NCBI GenBank assembly: GCA_003353945.1
Contig: PIVM01000052.1
Location: 1-32,033 of the forward strand
Source: Gammaproteobacteria bacterium
GTDB lineage: Bacteria; Pseudomonadota; Gammaproteobacteria; Pseudomonadales; PIVM01
Length of the DNA: 32,033 nucleotides
Direction: 5' to 3'
Of the stretch, positions 30,564 to 32,033 are shown one piece after another. Position 1 is the stretch's first letter; each line of letters opens with the position of its first letter. The notes under the pieces were generated by a model that worked only from the letters and a program-made list of their open reading frames with translations, made no database searches and was not told the DNA's origin. Position numbers and translations under genes: made by a program.

Positions 30564-31616
30564 TTAGTCGAGAATATGCCGAATTAAAAATGGAATCACT
30601 TGTTCATCAGAAGGGTCTTCAATTCCCATTTTTGGAATATAACTCACATTAAGAATGCCCACGAAATCAGCCTGGTCCATAAGTGCCTTCGCATGGAGCG
30701 GATGGTGGAACAAGGCATCCACCAAATCATCGGTGAGTAAGGGCGCGCCATCAGGAATACGGCTGTTGTTGATCCACAACTCTGGGTCATCCGGGCTCAT
30801 CAGTGCAAGCAAATCAACGCGTGCGCGATAGTCAATAATATCAGGATAATTTCGGATGCTATCGATATCCTCAGCCCCATAGAAAGAGAGCAGACGCTGT
30901 TCTAATTTAAGTTCTGCAAGTGCTGGGAGTGTGACAATCTCTAACGAGAATCCGACACTTTCCAGGATAACGGTTTCCCACTTGACTAAATCGTAACTGC
31001 CCTGTGTCTCAATGGCACCAACCGCCCGTACACGAGTGGATTCGTCGTCGATAAGATCATCTGGAGTGGCTCCCTGCTCGTCCGCCATATCATCGCTCAA
31101 ACCGAGCCATAGACTTGATCCAGCTCCGGCCGAGGCACCATAGAGTGCGATTTGCTCTTTGTCGATATTGTATGATTCGGCATGGTAACGGATGGTTTGC
31201 AAGGCACGTTTTGTGTCGTTTAATGGTTTGATCACACCTTCGGTATCAATCTCATCAAGCAGGCGATAATTAATGGTGGCAAAGGCCACACCATTGCTAA
31301 GTGTTTCGAGTATCTCGCCACGGCGGCTTTCCAAATAGATCGCTTCTTTCTCGCCCCCCGTAAAACCACCCCCGTGAATATAGATAATTAACGCTGTCGG
31401 TTCATCGCTATCAGGCAGAAAAATATCGTATGTTTGTAACTCGTCGTCGCCATAAGCAATATTTTTGATGAATCGCGTTTGTTCGTTTTCGAGCGAAAAT
31501 GGAGGTTGGGAGGTTGGGAGATTATCTCCCGAGTTACTGTCAGAACTACTGCTTCCACTGCATGCGGAAATAAAGACGAGTATAGGAAAAAGATGGAATA
31601 ACCGAAATGAGGACAT
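30564..31616 (-). CDS. Alpha/beta-hydrolase esterase lipoprotein
   Basis: The 350-residue protein has a lipoprotein signal (lipobox ISAC, Cys19) and a Ser-rich linker. The hydrolase fold follows, with the oxyanion-hole motif HGGGFTGG (81-88) and nucleophile Ser162 in GASAG (160-164). The catalytic His is likely near HHPLHAKALM toward the C-terminus. This pattern is that of carboxylesterases and BD-FAE-like hydrolases that cleave esters of small acids. Being lipidated, it probably acts in the periplasm or on the outer membrane. The ATG at 31616 has a modest GAGAG upstream. It stands alone, and the substrate is unknown. Confidence 0.82.
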   Translation of the reverse strand: MSSFRLFHLFPILVFISACSGSSSSDSNSGDNLPTSQPPFSLENEQTRFIKNIAYGDDELQTYDIFLPDSDEPTALIIYIHGGGFTGGEKEAIYLESRRGEILETLSNGVAFATINYRLLDEIDTEGVIKPLNDTKRALQTIRYHAESYNIDKEQIALYGASAGAGSSLWLGLSDDMADEQGATPDDLIDDESTRVRAVGAIETQGSYDLVKWETVILESVGFSLEIVTLPALAELKLEQRLLSFYGAEDIDSIRNYPDIIDYRARVDLLALMSPDDPELWINNSRIPDGAPLLTDDLVDALFHHPLHAKALMDQADFVGILNVSYIPKMGIEDPSDEQVIPFLIRHILD

Positions 31617-31920
31617 AGTACACTCTCAGAGGAAGATAGGGTTTTTCTAACGGAAAAACTATAATGCCAGTAACTTTATAATGCAATTGACCCGTGGGCT
31701 TGAGATGGTTTTGTTTTGGTCAATTTGTGGGCGGCTTGAGAGATGTTAAGATGTGCAGTATGTGTAAACTTAACATTGCTCATAACACTCATTACCTTAT
31801 GCTTTGTCGTTAAAGAGGTTGCAATAGAAGAAAGGTAAATATTAATTCTTTTTTCTCTCAATGTTGCTTGAATTTGTTTTGTTTTGGAAAAAAGGGTCAA
31901 AATACATTAAAAAAAAATAA
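31617..31920. other. AT-rich intergenic region upstream of the esterase gene
   Basis: No gene is supported. A minus-strand frame at 31676-31900 (74 codons) lacks a ribosome binding site and any family-like sequence. The esterase promoter should lie here. Confidence 0.5.
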
Positions 31921-31978
31921 ACTACCCCGCAGCAAGCTATCTCGCCTCCGGCTCGACTTCGCTACGCGAAGCGGGGTA
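31912..31978 (-). terminator. Hairpin and T-run for a leftward gene beyond the right edge
   Basis: TACCCCGC (31923-31930) pairs with GCGGGGTA (31971-31978), with an inner CTTCGC-TAC-GCGAAG stem (31957-31971, sharing one base with the outer arm). On the minus strand the hairpin is followed by GTTTATTTTTTTT, a good intrinsic terminator pattern. The gene it would end lies outside the window. Confidence 0.6.
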
Positions 31979-31989
31979 TTGAACTGCGC

Positions 31990-32013
31990 ACTCAAATGCT
32001 AAGACATTTGAGT
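31990..32013. repeat. Nine-base inverted repeat ACTCAAATG/CATTTGAGT
   Basis: Perfect 9-base arms (31990-31998 and 32005-32013) enclose six bases. It lies next to the hairpin at 31923-31978 and is followed by GCAGCAAG, a motif also present at 31929-31936, so the edge may cut through a repeat array. Confidence 0.5.
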
Positions 32014-32033
32014 AAAAGACTTTACGCAGCAAG

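Noticed and set aside
31676-31900. 74-codon minus-strand frame near the right edge
   Set aside because: It lies in AT-rich sequence, has no ribosome binding site and shows no recognisable domain.

Overview
The window looks like a chromosomal segment of a Gram-negative gammaproteobacterium, probably marine or aquatic. This rests on a TonB-dependent receptor, outer-membrane and lipoprotein genes, a DUF6502/DUF5666 gene pair, and protein sequences of gammaproteobacterial character. I cannot name the genus. There are no rRNA or tRNA genes, CRISPR arrays, transposases or integrases. Several REP-like hairpins sit between genes.

Layout. (1) Positions 1-11466 hold a redox cluster around a divergent promoter region. 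To the left is a KstD/fumarate-reductase-type flavoprotein followed by a regulator with two fused MarR domains. To the right are an LLM-class flavin oxidoreductase, an old-yellow-enzyme/2,4-dienoyl-CoA-reductase-type Fe-S flavoenzyme, an extended SDR epimerase-like protein, a Tat-exported molybdopterin oxidoreductase of the ethylbenzene dehydrogenase/steroid C25 dehydrogenase type, and a LUD-domain protein. (2) Positions 11606-16524 hold an orphan helical protein, a translationally coupled DUF6502/DUF5666 pair and a KamA-family radical SAM enzyme. (3) Positions 16813-23487 hold the most interesting locus. A leftward six-gene operon encodes a 2-hydroxyacyl-CoA dehydratase-type activator ATPase, two HgdB/HgdA-like subunits, a small protein resembling the middle of acetyl-CoA synthase (AcsB/CdhC), a CooC-type ATPase with the CxC motif, and a NicO/RcnA-like metal transporter with a His-rich loop. 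Divergent from it are a small helical protein and a CooT-family nickel-binding protein. (4) Positions 23509-31616 hold two single-pass coiled-coil membrane proteins, an ABC1/UbiB-family kinase-like protein, a cupin, a TonB receptor, a beta-barrel protein and an esterase lipoprotein.

How the genes may work together (inference). Region 3 combines a radical-type reductase or dehydratase (activator plus two-subunit Fe-S enzyme) with nickel-handling parts otherwise known from carbon monoxide dehydrogenase/acetyl-CoA synthase: CooC, CooT, a transporter and an ACS-like domain. No CODH catalytic subunit (CooS/CdhA) and no ACS A-cluster domain are present in the window. This points to an undescribed, probably nickel-dependent, low-potential reductive system. 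The flavin and molybdenum enzymes of region 1 could feed or use the same substrate, for example a steroid-like, alicyclic or aromatic compound, but the sequence does not identify the substrate.
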